Assembly (NCBI RefSeq): GCF_020880975.1
Contig: NZ_JAJIWP010000002.1
Location: forward strand, 558,001-622,000
Reading direction: 5' to 3'
Length of the DNA stretch: 64,000 nt
Source: Mucilaginibacter sp. UR6-1
GTDB lineage: Bacteria > Bacteroidota > Bacteroidia > Sphingobacteriales > Sphingobacteriaceae
Below are positions 35,045-43,718 of this stretch, in pieces (position 1 is the stretch's first letter; each line of letters starts with the position of its first letter). A model generated the notes under the pieces. That model was not told the origin of the DNA. It was given only the letters and a program-made list of their open reading frames with translations, and did no database searches. The translations under genes were made by a program, and so were the position numbers.

Positions 35045-36064
35045 TTAAACCACAGCGGCGGGTTTTTCTATCTGAATTTCCGCATCAGGGCGCGATTGGT
35101 CTTTCAACGGCACTTTGCCCCTGTCCTTGCGCACAATGCGGCTGAACAGTGATATTTCTTTATCAAATAAAAAGCGGAAGAATAGCACTGTCCAGGATTT
35201 ATGTGATATTAAAGTATCATAATAAACCGGCGCGGTTTTTTTAATTCTTGGTAAACGGTTCCATGGTATTGATGGAAAATCATGATGCTCATTATGAAAA
35301 CCTACGTTAAATGATACCGTATTTAAACGGCCGTAATAGCTGTAAGTTTCCTGCTCCTCGTTATGGGTAAGGTAATGCTCCTGTATCCAGCGTGCGCCAA
35401 GCGGGTGTAAACCTACCGAGAACATAAAGCTCAAAAACAGGTAACCAACGGCGGCACCGCCAAAAAAGTACCATATGGCCGCTGTAAATACAACTTGTAC
35501 CAATACGTTTGCTACTATCCACGAGTCGAAATTTTGGATCTCTTTTAACCTTGATATACGGAATACCTGGAATACCGGGAAGAAAAGCAGCCAAACAGCC
35601 TTGCCTAAAAATGAGTTATTGATCAGTTTTGCTTCCCAGCGGTTAGGCAAATCGGCATCAAGCTCATGTATACCCTGAAAGGAATGATGTTTGATGTGAT
35701 AACGCTCAAACGACACAGAACTTGGAAATATTTGCGGCATATTGGCCAGCATACCGGCCCAGCGGTTAAGTTTTTTGTTTTTAAACAGCAGGTGATGCGC
35801 GCACTCGTGTATCATTACAAACAGGGAATGATCAGCAAAAGCGCCTAATAAATAAGCCGCGCCTACAATTACCCACCATGCCTGATCGCGTACCAGCCAT
35901 GCCATTACTACCTGGAAAAGCACCAGGCCTAATATAGCAAAGATGGTAGTTGGGTTTCTGCCGATAAGGTTACGCACCTCTGGGTGCTCCTTTAATATTT
36001 TTTTTGTACGTATGCGGTGCGGTTCCGAATACTCCGAATAAATGAAGTCAGTTTTTTTTGTCAT
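35045..36064 (-). CDS. DEGS-like sphingolipid (dihydroceramide) delta-4 desaturase homologue
   Basis: 339-residue membrane di-iron desaturase. The N terminus has the Lipid_DES-type signature (TDFIYSEYSEPHRIRTKKIL). Three histidine boxes are seen: HECAHH (86-91), HIKHH (123-127) and HNEHH (257-261). Segments colinear with eukaryotic dihydroceramide desaturase DEGS are ANMPQIFPSSVSFERYHIKH (107-126), the histidine-box flank QETYSYYGRLNTVSFNVGFH (238-257), and EHHDFPSIPWNRLPRIKKTA followed by PVYYDTL and SHKSW. Membrane segments lie at about 42-60, 63-85, 152-170 and 183-215. DEGS adds the 4,5-trans double bond of sphingosine; Sphingobacteriaceae make dihydrosphingolipids, so this could unsaturate them, but that is inference. 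Expressed alone, with promoter and terminator of its own. Confidence 0.88.
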   Translation of the reverse strand: MTKKTDFIYSEYSEPHRIRTKKILKEHPEVRNLIGRNPTTIFAILGLVLFQVVMAWLVRDQAWWVIVGAAYLLGAFADHSLFVMIHECAHHLLFKNKKLNRWAGMLANMPQIFPSSVSFERYHIKHHSFQGIHELDADLPNRWEAKLINNSFLGKAVWLLFFPVFQVFRISRLKEIQNFDSWIVANVLVQVVFTAAIWYFFGGAAVGYLFLSFMFSVGLHPLGARWIQEHYLTHNEEQETYSYYGRLNTVSFNVGFHNEHHDFPSIPWNRLPRIKKTAPVYYDTLISHKSWTVLFFRFLFDKEISLFSRIVRKDRGKVPLKDQSRPDAEIQIEKPAAVV

Positions 36065-36071
36065 ACCCTTG

Positions 36072-36102
36072 TAAATATAGACATAACGTTGATATTACAC
36101 AA
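36072..36102 (-). promoter_or_regulatory. Promoter of the desaturase gene
   Basis: On the minus strand: TTG (36100-36102), 20-base spacer, TATATTTA (36072-36079), one mismatch from TAnnTTTG, just upstream of the desaturase ATG at 36064. Confidence 0.55.
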
Positions 36103-36250
36103 TCGGTATTAAAGAAAGTGATTATTGTTTGCATTAATTTTTTTAAAATCATGTTAAAATTGACGTATAATCTACTCTAATGTTATTTTAATGTTAAGCA
36201 TTGGTGAACTTATGATGTAATGTTAATTGATGTTTGCTTAACATCCTTGT

Positions 36251-36258
36251 TACATTTG
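36251..36258 (+). promoter_or_regulatory. -7 promoter element placing the start at the ATG (leaderless mRNA)
   Basis: TACATTTG matches TAnnTTTG exactly and lies 4 bases before ATG 36263; a TTG at 36227-36229 is 21 bases upstream. The expected start of transcription falls on or next to the A of ATG. Confidence 0.5.
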
Positions 36259-36262
36259 CATC

Positions 36263-36511
36263 ATGCCGAACGCTACTCTTCCAGCCTATGCCATTGTTGA
36301 ATTATTAATACGTTTATCCGGGATCAATAAGCAAATAGGTGATTATAAAGGTCACACAATACGTAACGGCTTTATAAATGTTAAAACTACCGGGGGTACG
36401 GTAAAGCTTACACCCGATCTGGTAATGCAGCAATTTAACGCGCCCGAACAAATAGGTGTAGAGCAGTTAATATTAACCGCAAGCTCTTTCAGGCAGCAGC
36501 GCAAGCCGTAA
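36263..36511 (+). CDS. Small unknown protein, possibly translated from a leaderless mRNA
   Basis: 82 residues: helical N terminus (PAYAIVELLIRLSGINKQIGDY) and a basic end (SSFRQQRKP). No signal, membrane segment or known motif. It diverges from the desaturase gene. The promoter position suggests a leaderless message. A second small gene follows 46 bases later. Confidence 0.6.
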   Translation: MPNATLPAYAIVELLIRLSGINKQIGDYKGHTIRNGFINVKTTGGTVKLTPDLVMQQFNAPEQIGVEQLILTASSFRQQRKP

Positions 36512-36557
36512 AACTATTTACATTATATGCTGTTAAGTTTCATAAATACAGGCATAT

Positions 36558-36749
36558 ATGAAAACCGACAAACACTATAAGTTTATTAACAGCGTTACCG
36601 GTTATTGCATATTTCATTACTCAATAAGCGGAGAGCTCACACCCGAGCAGGTAAAGGCTGAACTTGAAAAAGTTAAATCGCAGGTGGCCTCAAATAATCG
36701 CCTGTTGCTTAATACCGTTTACTGGGAAGAGGTGAAGGATGGTAATTGA
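36558..36749 (+). CDS. Small unknown protein
   Basis: 63 residues, charged (SISGELTPEQVKAELEKVKSQVASNN), starts MKTDKHYKFIN. The LTPEQ and VKxELEKVKxQ spacing is typical of a helix-capping pattern. Cytoplasmic by lack of signal. No family recognised. It may be co-transcribed with the 82-residue gene upstream. Confidence 0.55.
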   Translation: MKTDKHYKFINSVTGYCIFHYSISGELTPEQVKAELEKVKSQVASNNRLLLNTVYWEEVKDGN

Positions 36750-36895
36750 TCACATCCCCTAAAAAATAAAACCCACGCCCTGTTAAAGGCAAGAGCAAAA
36801 AATCACAACCATTGTTTAATCTTACGGTCAATTCCTAACTGCAAGGTGATATTGAGTAGCAGGGGGGATAATTGTTTATTTATTTGCCGATACAA

Positions 36896-36925
36896 TTTGC
36901 CAAACCAAACCGTTAATTACCTTTG
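36896..36925 (+). promoter_or_regulatory. Promoter of the DUF2911 gene
   Basis: TTTG (36896-36899), 18-base spacer, TACCTTTG (36918-36925): an almost ideal Bacteroidota housekeeping promoter, with the start expected near 36930 and the ATG at 36950. Confidence 0.75.
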
Positions 36926-36949
36926 CAGTAACTAATTTTAAATACCACC

Positions 36950-37471
36950 ATGAACAAAGCATTAAAATTAAAGGCGTTTGCAGTTGTGCTTATCGCCATG
37001 TTCTTTTCAATTACCACCAAAGCGCAGGATGCTAAACCTGTTGCCAGCCCGCGCGACAGTGTTAGCGGCAAAGCCGGTAAAGCCAACATCTCTATTAACT
37101 ATGGTAGTCCATCAGTAAAGGATCGTAAGATTTGGGGATCGCTGGTGCCTTACGGCCAGGTATGGCGTGCCGGTGCTAACGAAGCTACCGTTTTTACTAC
37201 CGATAAAGCAATAAAGGTTGAAGGTAAAACCCTGCCCGCAGGTACTTACAGCTTTTTCACTATTCCAACCGAAGGTGAGTGGACAGTAGTATTTAACAAA
37301 GTGCCGAAACAATGGGGTGCTTATAAATATGAGCAAGCTCAGGATGCTTTGCGCGTAACCGTTAAACCGGTAAAATCTGACGCGAAGAAAGAGCGCCTGG
37401 TTTATGCCATTAACCCTAAAGGTTTTACTTTAAGCTGGGATGAATTAACTGTACCGGTATCTGTAAAGTAA
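36950..37471 (+). CDS. DUF2911 secreted protein
   Basis: 173-residue periplasmic protein: signal peptide about 1-25 (TKA-Q), then the DUF2911 domain with [66 protein letters not shown] and the end [15 protein letters not shown]. The family is widespread in Bacteroidota and unstudied. A clear promoter precedes it and a terminator follows. Confidence 0.92.
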   Translation: MNKALKLKAFAVVLIAMFFSITTKAQDAKPVASPRDSVSGKAGKANISINYGSPSVKDRKIWGSLVPYGQVWRAGANEATVFTTDKAIKVEGKTLPAGTYSFFTIPTEGEWTVVFNKVPKQWGAYKYEQAQDALRVTVKPVKSDAKKERLVYAINPKGFTLSWDELTVPVSVK

Positions 37472-37491
37472 TTAACCCGCAGAATATTTTG

Positions 37492-37518
37492 AAGCCCTTG
37501 CAAATGCAGGGGCTTTTT
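37492..37518 (+). terminator. Terminator downstream of the DUF2911 gene
   Basis: 11-bp hairpin (37492-37502 / 37505-37515, one G-T pair) followed by a T run, 20 bases after the stop codon. Confidence 0.75.
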
Positions 37519-37555
37519 GTTGCAGCATGGTTGCCGTTATGTATATTTACAGCTA

Positions 37556-38647
37556 ATGTTTAAACCTCATTCTCCCCTTATTAAATTACTCATTACTGTA
37601 TTTACATTGGGGCTTACTATTTACCTGCTCATGGTATTTGCTGATCATCCGCAGGCGGTGGAGCAATATTATTCGCAGGGTTTGTACCGGGGTATAGCTT
37701 TGGTGCTGCACACGCTTTTTAACTGGCTGCCATTTAGTATTGGCGATGTGCTATACATCGCGGTGTCGCTTTGGCTGCTGTATGTTGTTTTCAGTATAAT
37801 AAAGCAGTTGTTTAAAAAGCGCTTTAAAGGCGCTTTATATACTGCGTTGCGTTTGGTTATTGGTATACAGGTTGGGGTGGTTGTGTTTTATCTGTTTTGG
37901 GGATTGAATTATTTTCGCCCGCCGGCCAGCGTACGTTTAGGGCTTACCGATACCGCCTATACTGTTACCGACCTGAAGGCCGTTACCCTGGTGCTGATAG
38001 ATAGTGCCAACCAAACCCGGCAAAAACTATCGCCCGCGGATATGGACGTACCTAACGATAGTATTTATACATCGGCAGAACAAGCGCTTAAAAACCTGTC
38101 AGATTCGTCGGCACAGTTTAAAACCTATTACCCGGGTGTAAAGCCGGCCATGCTAACCTTTGTTATAAATTATTTAGGTACATCAGGCTATTATAATCCT
38201 TTTACTGGCGAGGCGCAAATTAATTACCAGATGCCGGTTTATATGCGCCCGTTTGTGGCCTGCCATGAACTTTCGCACCAGGTAGGGTTCGGGCCGGAGG
38301 ATGAAGCCAACTTTGCCGGCTTTTTGGCGGGCATAAAATCAAAGGACAAACTGCTGCGCTACTCGGCTTATTATACCGGCATGACGGAGTTTATGTATGC
38401 CCTGCGCGCTGCCGATACCACCTCATTCAAGCTGTTTAAAAAACGCATCAGCAAAAACGTAATGGCTGATTTGAAAGCCGAGAGAAAATACTGGGAGTAT
38501 TATGAAGGCAGACTGGACGCGGTGAGCAGTATTTTTTATGATAAGTTTTTAAAAGTGAATAACCAGCCGCAGGGATTGCTTACCTATAACCAGATGATTA
38601 CGCTTGCAATGGCCTGGTATAAAAAACAGCCGCAGGCAGGGCGCTAA
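37556..38647 (+). CDS. DUF3810 membrane protein with HExxH motif
   Basis: 363 residues from ATG 37556 (MFKPHSPLIK); an in-frame TTG at 37517 sits inside the preceding terminator stem and is unlikely. Three membrane segments lie in the first 120 residues. The soluble part contains the zinc-metalloprotease-like HELSH (237-241) with Glu250 in EDEAN as possible third ligand (CHELSHQVGFGPEDEANFAG). This motif is conserved in DUF3810, which is suspected to be a peptidase; activity has not been shown here. Stands alone. Confidence 0.88.
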   Translation: MFKPHSPLIKLLITVFTLGLTIYLLMVFADHPQAVEQYYSQGLYRGIALVLHTLFNWLPFSIGDVLYIAVSLWLLYVVFSIIKQLFKKRFKGALYTALRLVIGIQVGVVVFYLFWGLNYFRPPASVRLGLTDTAYTVTDLKAVTLVLIDSANQTRQKLSPADMDVPNDSIYTSAEQALKNLSDSSAQFKTYYPGVKPAMLTFVINYLGTSGYYNPFTGEAQINYQMPVYMRPFVACHELSHQVGFGPEDEANFAGFLAGIKSKDKLLRYSAYYTGMTEFMYALRAADTTSFKLFKKRISKNVMADLKAERKYWEYYEGRLDAVSSIFYDKFLKVNNQPQGLLTYNQMITLAMAWYKKQPQAGR

Positions 38648-38679
38648 TTACCTTGTGTAACAAATAAGTAACAAATGCT

Positions 38680-38687
38680 TATATTTG
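38680..38687 (+). promoter_or_regulatory. -7 promoter element
   Basis: TATATTTG matches TAnnTTTG exactly, 18 bases upstream of ATG 38706. Its position rules out a longer reading that would start at the TTG 38685. Confidence 0.55.
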
Positions 38688-38705
38688 AGGGAGTTTAATG
38701 TTGAA

Positions 38706-39191
38706 ATGAAAAGAGTGCTCCTTATCATGCTGCTATTTACCTGCGGATACGTGCAGGCACAAAGCTTAACCCTTAATGACCTTACCAACCTTGCCCAGCT
38801 AAGTAACGGCGAGGCGCATGATTACCTGGTTATATCGCGTAAATTTAAGCGCGATTATATACAGAAGATTGATGGCAAACAGGTAGAGAACTACAAAGGC
38901 CTTAGTGATACTACCAAACGTGAAAGCGTTATAATAGGCGACGGCCAAAAGCTGGGTAACGGCCTGCTGCTGCGCAATGTATACTACGCCACCAACAACC
39001 GCAAATTTTTACTGAACCTTATAGCGCAGGCTAAGCAATCAAACTTTAAGCTGAGCTTTACCGGTATGGATGCAGGCAATAACATTTTTATGTTTGATGA
39101 CGATCTGTATCACATCATCATCAACGTTGGGCGCGGTAAGGGTACCGGTTCTGTTAGCGTAAAGCAAAAAGAGTTTGCGGGCGTTTATTAG
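38706..39191 (+). CDS. Small secreted protein of unknown function
   Basis: 161 residues from ATG 38706 with signal peptide MKRVLLIMLLFTCGYVQAQ. The mature part is alpha/beta (LTLNDLTNLAQLSNGEAHDYLVISRKFKRDYI) with a closing DDDLYHIIINVGRGKGTGSVSV. Periplasmic. No family recognised. A -7 promoter element directly precedes it; a GGGAG sequence (38690-38694) lies 11 bases before the ATG. Confidence 0.72.
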   Translation: MKRVLLIMLLFTCGYVQAQSLTLNDLTNLAQLSNGEAHDYLVISRKFKRDYIQKIDGKQVENYKGLSDTTKRESVIIGDGQKLGNGLLLRNVYYATNNRKFLLNLIAQAKQSNFKLSFTGMDAGNNIFMFDDDLYHIIINVGRGKGTGSVSVKQKEFAGVY

Positions 39192-39194
39192 CGC

Positions 39195-39998
39195 TTAGTT
39201 TAGCGTACCGGGTAAACGTTTTATATATTCCTCATTTTTATCAATACCGTTATGCTTTTGTCCGTTCAGGATGATAAGCTGATCTCCCGGCTTAAAATGC
39301 TGTTTTAATCGTAATGAAGATTGATGATAGATGGTTTCATCCGCATTGCCATGAAATATGATTACCGGGGATTTGACCTTTTCAATATAACTATAAGTAT
39401 TTAACTGGTATTTAGAGATAAATGCCGGCAAATAAGGGTATAAGTGCTTTGCCAGATCAGTAAAGCTGTAATAGGGCGCCAGCAGTACGAGTTTATCGGG
39501 CTGGTTATTAGCCGCCAGCCATGCCGCCGGGCCGGTACCGATAGAAAAACCCATAATAATGATCCTTCGGCCGCGGTACTCATTCTTCAGCGTGTCATAA
39601 GCGGTTTGTACTGCGGTTAACAATTGGGCCTCGCTGCTGATATGGCCGGTGCTTTTGCCAAATCCGGGATAATCCAAAACAAACATATCGTAATTTTTGG
39701 CGGTATGTTCGGGCGTGATATCACCCCAATCGTCAGCATTCCCCGCGTTGCCGTGCAAAAAAAAGATCAGCCCTTTGGCGGTATCAGCCCTAAATAAAAC
39801 ACCGCTTAAAGTATCATTACCATTCTTGATGCTATATTCCTTAAACGGATAATCAAACTTAAATTGATGGTTACGCGGCAGCTTTGCTTCGTGAAAGATC
39901 AGCTTATCCTGCTCAAAATAAAAATAACAGCAAACCGCTATATAAAGTGCCGCGGCAATGCCTGCAAGCCAGGCAATCAGCTTTAAAAGTTTGTTCAT
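39195..39998 (-). CDS. Membrane-anchored alpha/beta hydrolase
   Basis: 267-residue serine hydrolase with an N-terminal membrane anchor (about 9-27). Catalytic triad candidates: Ser152 in GFSIGTG, Asp220 in HGNADETI, His249 in GQKHNGI. The oxyanion motif HGNAG is at 82-86. It belongs to the ABHD12/13 or YfhR type, which act as lipases/thioesterases on lipid-like substrates; the actual substrate is unknown. Converges with the preceding plus-strand gene, 3 bases apart. Confidence 0.9.
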   Translation of the reverse strand: MNKLLKLIAWLAGIAAALYIAVCCYFYFEQDKLIFHEAKLPRNHQFKFDYPFKEYSIKNGNDTLSGVLFRADTAKGLIFFLHGNAGNADDWGDITPEHTAKNYDMFVLDYPGFGKSTGHISSEAQLLTAVQTAYDTLKNEYRGRRIIIMGFSIGTGPAAWLAANNQPDKLVLLAPYYSFTDLAKHLYPYLPAFISKYQLNTYSYIEKVKSPVIIFHGNADETIYHQSSLRLKQHFKPGDQLIILNGQKHNGIDKNEEYIKRLPGTLN

Positions 39999-40100
39999 AA
40001 AATGCGGTCAAGTTATGTAAATGCAAGGGTTAAATCAAAGCCTTTACAAACCGTTCTAACGTAAAAAATCTGTTTATCTTTACCGCCAAGCGTTTATACT

Positions 40101-41774
40101 ATGCCCCAAACACCGGCACTTAACAAGTGGCTATATTTATTTTTAGGATTAGCGGTAGCCGTTAACTTTAGCGGCCTGTTCGTTCCGCTCATGAATCCGG
40201 ATGCTACATTGTACGCCACCATTGCCAAAACTATGGTGCTACGAAATGATTATGTGAACATATACGTTCGAGGTATCGACTGGCTGGATAAACCGCACTT
40301 TCCATTCTGGATAGCTGCCTTTTTCTTTAAAATGTTCGGCATCAACACGTGGGCCTATAAGCTGTCGGGCATTGTATTTATGCTGATGGGGGCGGTGTAT
40401 ACCTGGCTGTTCGCTAAAAGTTTATACAATAAGCAGGTGGCCATATGGGCGGTGCTGATATTATTGACCGCACAGCATATTGTACTATCAGATAACGATG
40501 TACGTGCCGAGCCTTACCTTACCGGGTTAATTATTGCTTCGGTGTATCACTTTTACCGCTCATATACCAAGCCCTCATTTTGGCATTTGCTGATTGCCTG
40601 CCTGTTTGCCGGTTGCGCGGTAATGACTAAGGGGATATTCGTGTTGATTACCATAGGCGGTGCCATTGCGGGTCATCTTATCATCACCAAACAATGGAAA
40701 CAATTATTTAACCTGCGCTGGCTGTTGGCTGCTGTATTGATATTTATTTTTATACTGCCCGAGGTATATTGCCTGTATGTACAGTTTGATGCGCACCCCG
40801 AAAAGCTGGTGTTTGGTCAGCATAATGTATCGGGTATAAAATTCTTTTTTTGGGATAGCCAGTTCGGCAGGTTTTTTAACACCGGTCCCATAAAAGGTAG
40901 TGGCGATCCATTCTTTTTTGTGCATACCACGTTGTGGGCTTTTTTGCCTTGGTCGTTATTATTATTCGCTGCCATTTATCAGTTTATTAAAAAGGGTGTC
41001 AAAAATGTGCAGTCTACAGAGTGGTTCAATATCTGCGGAGCCATGCTTACCTTCGTGATGTTTTCGGCCTCAAAGTTTCAGTTGCCGCATTATATCAATA
41101 TTGTGTTTCCGTTTTTCGCGATCATTACGGCGCAGTATATCTTTAATGTCAAATCTGTGAAAAGTGTAAAGGCTATCAACATTACGCAATGGATAGTAAT
41201 AGCGTTGCTTGTTATGGTTTTAATTGTATTGCATCTGTACTATCAGCCTGAAGTAAGTATTGCGTTACTGTTTACGTTAGTACTTACGTTATTGCTTACG
41301 CTTTTTATTTTACCTGTCCGGATTGCAGGTAATTATTGGTACGAGCGGATGGGCTACCGCAGCATTATAACATGTGTTGTTGTAAATCTATATCTCAATT
41401 GGGCATTTTATCCGGATTTGCTAAAGTACCAGGCCGGGAGTGAGGCAGGCATGTATGTAAATAAGATGAAAGATCTGAAAAGAATACCTCTGCTGCAATG
41501 TGGCGACGATGTAAATTTCGCCATGGAGTTTTACCTCGACCGGCCGATGCTTACCATACCTGCTGATGGTTCGGTTAAATTGCCCGATAACGTGTTTATG
41601 CTATACGCCCCCGCTGATGTGGTGAACGCTGTTTTGAATGGCAGAAAGTTGCAGATTTTAAAAGAATTTGAGCGTTATGCCATTACCCGTTTAAAGCCGT
41701 CCTTTTTAAACAAAACTACCCGGAGCGGGCAAACTACACGGATGGAATTGGTGCTGGTGGAGGCGGTTAGGTAG
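40101..41774 (+). CDS. ArnT/PMT-like membrane glycosyltransferase (GT39/GT83 type)
   Basis: 557-residue polytopic glycosyltransferase that uses a polyprenyl-phosphate sugar donor. The first periplasmic loop carries NPDATLYATIAKTMVLRNDYV, the usual N-terminal signature, followed by DKPHFPFWIAAFFFKMFG. About eleven membrane segments follow, then a soluble C-terminal domain. It could transfer sugar to lipid A or surface glycans. Converges with the rhamnose operon, separated by a palindromic repeat element. Confidence 0.9.
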   Translation: MPQTPALNKWLYLFLGLAVAVNFSGLFVPLMNPDATLYATIAKTMVLRNDYVNIYVRGIDWLDKPHFPFWIAAFFFKMFGINTWAYKLSGIVFMLMGAVYTWLFAKSLYNKQVAIWAVLILLTAQHIVLSDNDVRAEPYLTGLIIASVYHFYRSYTKPSFWHLLIACLFAGCAVMTKGIFVLITIGGAIAGHLIITKQWKQLFNLRWLLAAVLIFIFILPEVYCLYVQFDAHPEKLVFGQHNVSGIKFFFWDSQFGRFFNTGPIKGSGDPFFFVHTTLWAFLPWSLLLFAAIYQFIKKGVKNVQSTEWFNICGAMLTFVMFSASKFQLPHYINIVFPFFAIITAQYIFNVKSVKSVKAINITQWIVIALLVMVLIVLHLYYQPEVSIALLFTLVLTLLLTLFILPVRIAGNYWYERMGYRSIITCVVVNLYLNWAFYPDLLKYQAGSEAGMYVNKMKDLKRIPLLQCGDDVNFAMEFYLDRPMLTIPADGSVKLPDNVFMLYAPADVVNAVLNGRKLQILKEFERYAITRLKPSFLNKTTRSGQTTRMELVLVEAVR

Positions 41775-41775
41775 A

Positions 41776-41935
41776 CTCACCCGGTCTTCGCTTAGGTGGA
41801 TCACCCTCTCTGCCTTGCGGGCAAAGTGGGTAGTAGATAATTGTATTAGCCAGTGGGTAATACAATTGGTATAAAAACAACCCCTCTCTACGCTTGCGTA
41901 GAGAGGGGTGACGAGCGAAGCAAAGTCGGGGTGAG
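41776..41935. repeat. REP-like palindromic element
   Basis: Perfect 12-bp arms 41881-41892 and 41897-41908 (loop CTTG), then a tail AGCGAAGCAAAGTCGGGGTG (41914-41933) whose complement recurs in degenerate form at 41776-41795 (ACTCACCCGGTCTTCGCTT). The end touches the rfbA stop codon. The CCTCTC..GAGAGGGG core and GTGAG tail recur at 52310-52340, suggesting a dispersed repeat family. Confidence 0.7.
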
Positions 41936-42796
41936 TTAGCTAAGAAGCTTTTGCAAATACTTACCGTAACCGCTCTTAATATATCGTTGTGCCAGGTTGC
42001 TTAACTGCTCGGCGTCAATAAAGCCCATGCGGTAAGCTACCTCTTCAATACAACCAATTTTAGTATCCTGGCGTTTTTCAATTACACGTACAAACTCGGT
42101 AGCATCGCTCAGTGAGTCGAAAGTACCGGTATCCAGCCATGCGGTACCGCGGTCCATAACACCAACCTGCAGTGTACCTTGTTCTAAATAAACCTTGTTA
42201 ACGTCGGTTATTTCGTACTCTCCGCGTGGAGATGGTTCCAGATCAGCCGCTATTTGTATTACGCTGTTATCATAGAAATACAGGCCCGGTACCGCGTAGT
42301 TTGATTTTGGTTTTTCCGGTTTTTCTTCAATAGAAAGTGCTTTAAAATCTTTATCAAACTCAACCACGCCATAACGTTCAGGGTCGGCCACAGGGTAGGC
42401 AAATACAGCCGCGCCCACTACATCGTTAAAGCTCTGTATCAGCTTACTGAAGCCTGAGCCGTAGAATATGTTATCACCCAATATAAGTGCAGCTTTGTCA
42501 TCGCCGATAAAATCCTTACCTATAACAAAAGCCTGTGCCAGGCCGTTCGGTTTTTCCTGAATAGCATATTCAAAGCGGCAACCCAGTTCGCTGCCATCGC
42601 CCAGTAGGCGTTTAAAGCCTTCGTTATCCTCGGGCGTGGTAATGATTAATATCTCCTTGATATCAGCCAGCATTAAAACAGAAAGCGGATAATAGATCAT
42701 CGGCTTATCATAAATAGGCATAAGCTGTTTACTGATGGCCTTAGTGATAGGATATAGCCTGGTGCCTGATCCGCCTGCTAAAATAATACCTTTCAT
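41936..42796 (-). CDS. rfbA: Glucose-1-phosphate thymidylyltransferase
   Basis: Makes dTDP-glucose from glucose-1-phosphate and dTTP, first step of dTDP-L-rhamnose synthesis. 286 residues, start [20 protein letters not shown] with the nucleotide-binding GGSGTRL; further motifs [29 protein letters not shown], and [13 protein letters not shown]. Last gene of the rfbB-rfbC-rfbD-rfbA operon. Length is normal. Confidence 0.97.
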   Translation of the reverse strand: MKGIILAGGSGTRLYPITKAISKQLMPIYDKPMIYYPLSVLMLADIKEILIITTPEDNEGFKRLLGDGSELGCRFEYAIQEKPNGLAQAFVIGKDFIGDDKAALILGDNIFYGSGFSKLIQSFNDVVGAAVFAYPVADPERYGVVEFDKDFKALSIEEKPEKPKSNYAVPGLYFYDNSVIQIAADLEPSPRGEYEITDVNKVYLEQGTLQVGVMDRGTAWLDTGTFDSLSDATEFVRVIEKRQDTKIGCIEEVAYRMGFIDAEQLSNLAQRYIKSGYGKYLQKLLS

Positions 42797-42840
42797 ATAG
42801 ATGCGTGGTTAGTGTTGGTTAACGGTTTGTAATTGTTTTG

Positions 42841-43701
42841 TTAGTTGTTTTTAAGCCTGTTGATACAGATTGCCAGGCTGTCGCGCCAGTAAGGGATCTC
42901 GATGCTCAGCGCATTTTTGATCTTGCTTTTATCCATTACCGAGTAAGCCGGGCGTACCGCCCTTGTTTTGTACGCGCTGGTAGGTATCGGCAGGGTTTTA
43001 ACATGCGTTTCCGACAAATCAAAAATAGCCTTTGCGAAATCATACCATGATGCCACACCTTCATTACTGTAATGGTACAGGCCGTAAGCTGTGCTTTCAG
43101 TTTTAATGATCTCCAGAATAGCGTAAGCCAGGTCGATGCCATAAGTAGGTGTGCCTACCTGGTCGGCTATAATGGTTAACTGCTCGCGTTCCGCGCCAAA
43201 TTTCAGCATGGTTTTAACAAAGTTATTACCATACTCCGAGTAAAGCCAGCTTGTACGCAGAATGAAATATTTTTCTAACACACTGCTGATCGCCAGCTCG
43301 CCATCCAGCTTGGTTTGGCCGTAAGCATTTATAGGCGCGGCAATATCTTCTTCGGTACGCGGCGTAGGCTCGTTGCCTTCAAAAACAAAATCAGTTGATA
43401 CGTGGATAAGCGTAGTGCCGTACTCGGCGCAAAATTTGGCCAGGTTGGCGGCGCCTACCTTATTTACTTTATCGGCAGTTTCATAATCATCCTCAGCTTT
43501 ATCAACCGCGGTGTAAGCGGCACAGTTGATAGCGTATACGGGGCGCTGTTCTTCAAAAATGCTTTTCAGCGCGTTCTCATCCAAAATGTTCGCTTCCGTT
43601 TCGCCCGGAAAAAAAATATCGGTTATCCCTTCATTTTCGGCTATTTGCTTAAAGCAACTGCCTAACTGACCGGATGCACCAAATATCACAGTGTTTTTCA
43701 T
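42841..43701 (-). CDS. rfbD: dTDP-4-dehydrorhamnose reductase
   Basis: NAD(P)H-dependent reductase completing dTDP-L-rhamnose. 286 residues with Rossmann motif FGASGQLGS, catalytic Tyr-Lys in NAYGQTKLDGE, and VSTDFVFEG. Lies 44 bases upstream of rfbA and 17 bases downstream of rfbC. Confidence 0.96.
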   Translation of the reverse strand: MKNTVIFGASGQLGSCFKQIAENEGITDIFFPGETEANILDENALKSIFEEQRPVYAINCAAYTAVDKAEDDYETADKVNKVGAANLAKFCAEYGTTLIHVSTDFVFEGNEPTPRTEEDIAAPINAYGQTKLDGELAISSVLEKYFILRTSWLYSEYGNNFVKTMLKFGAEREQLTIIADQVGTPTYGIDLAYAILEIIKTESTAYGLYHYSNEGVASWYDFAKAIFDLSETHVKTLPIPTSAYKTRAVRPAYSVMDKSKIKNALSIEIPYWRDSLAICINRLKNN

Positions 43702-43718
43702 ATTTTTATATGTAGATG

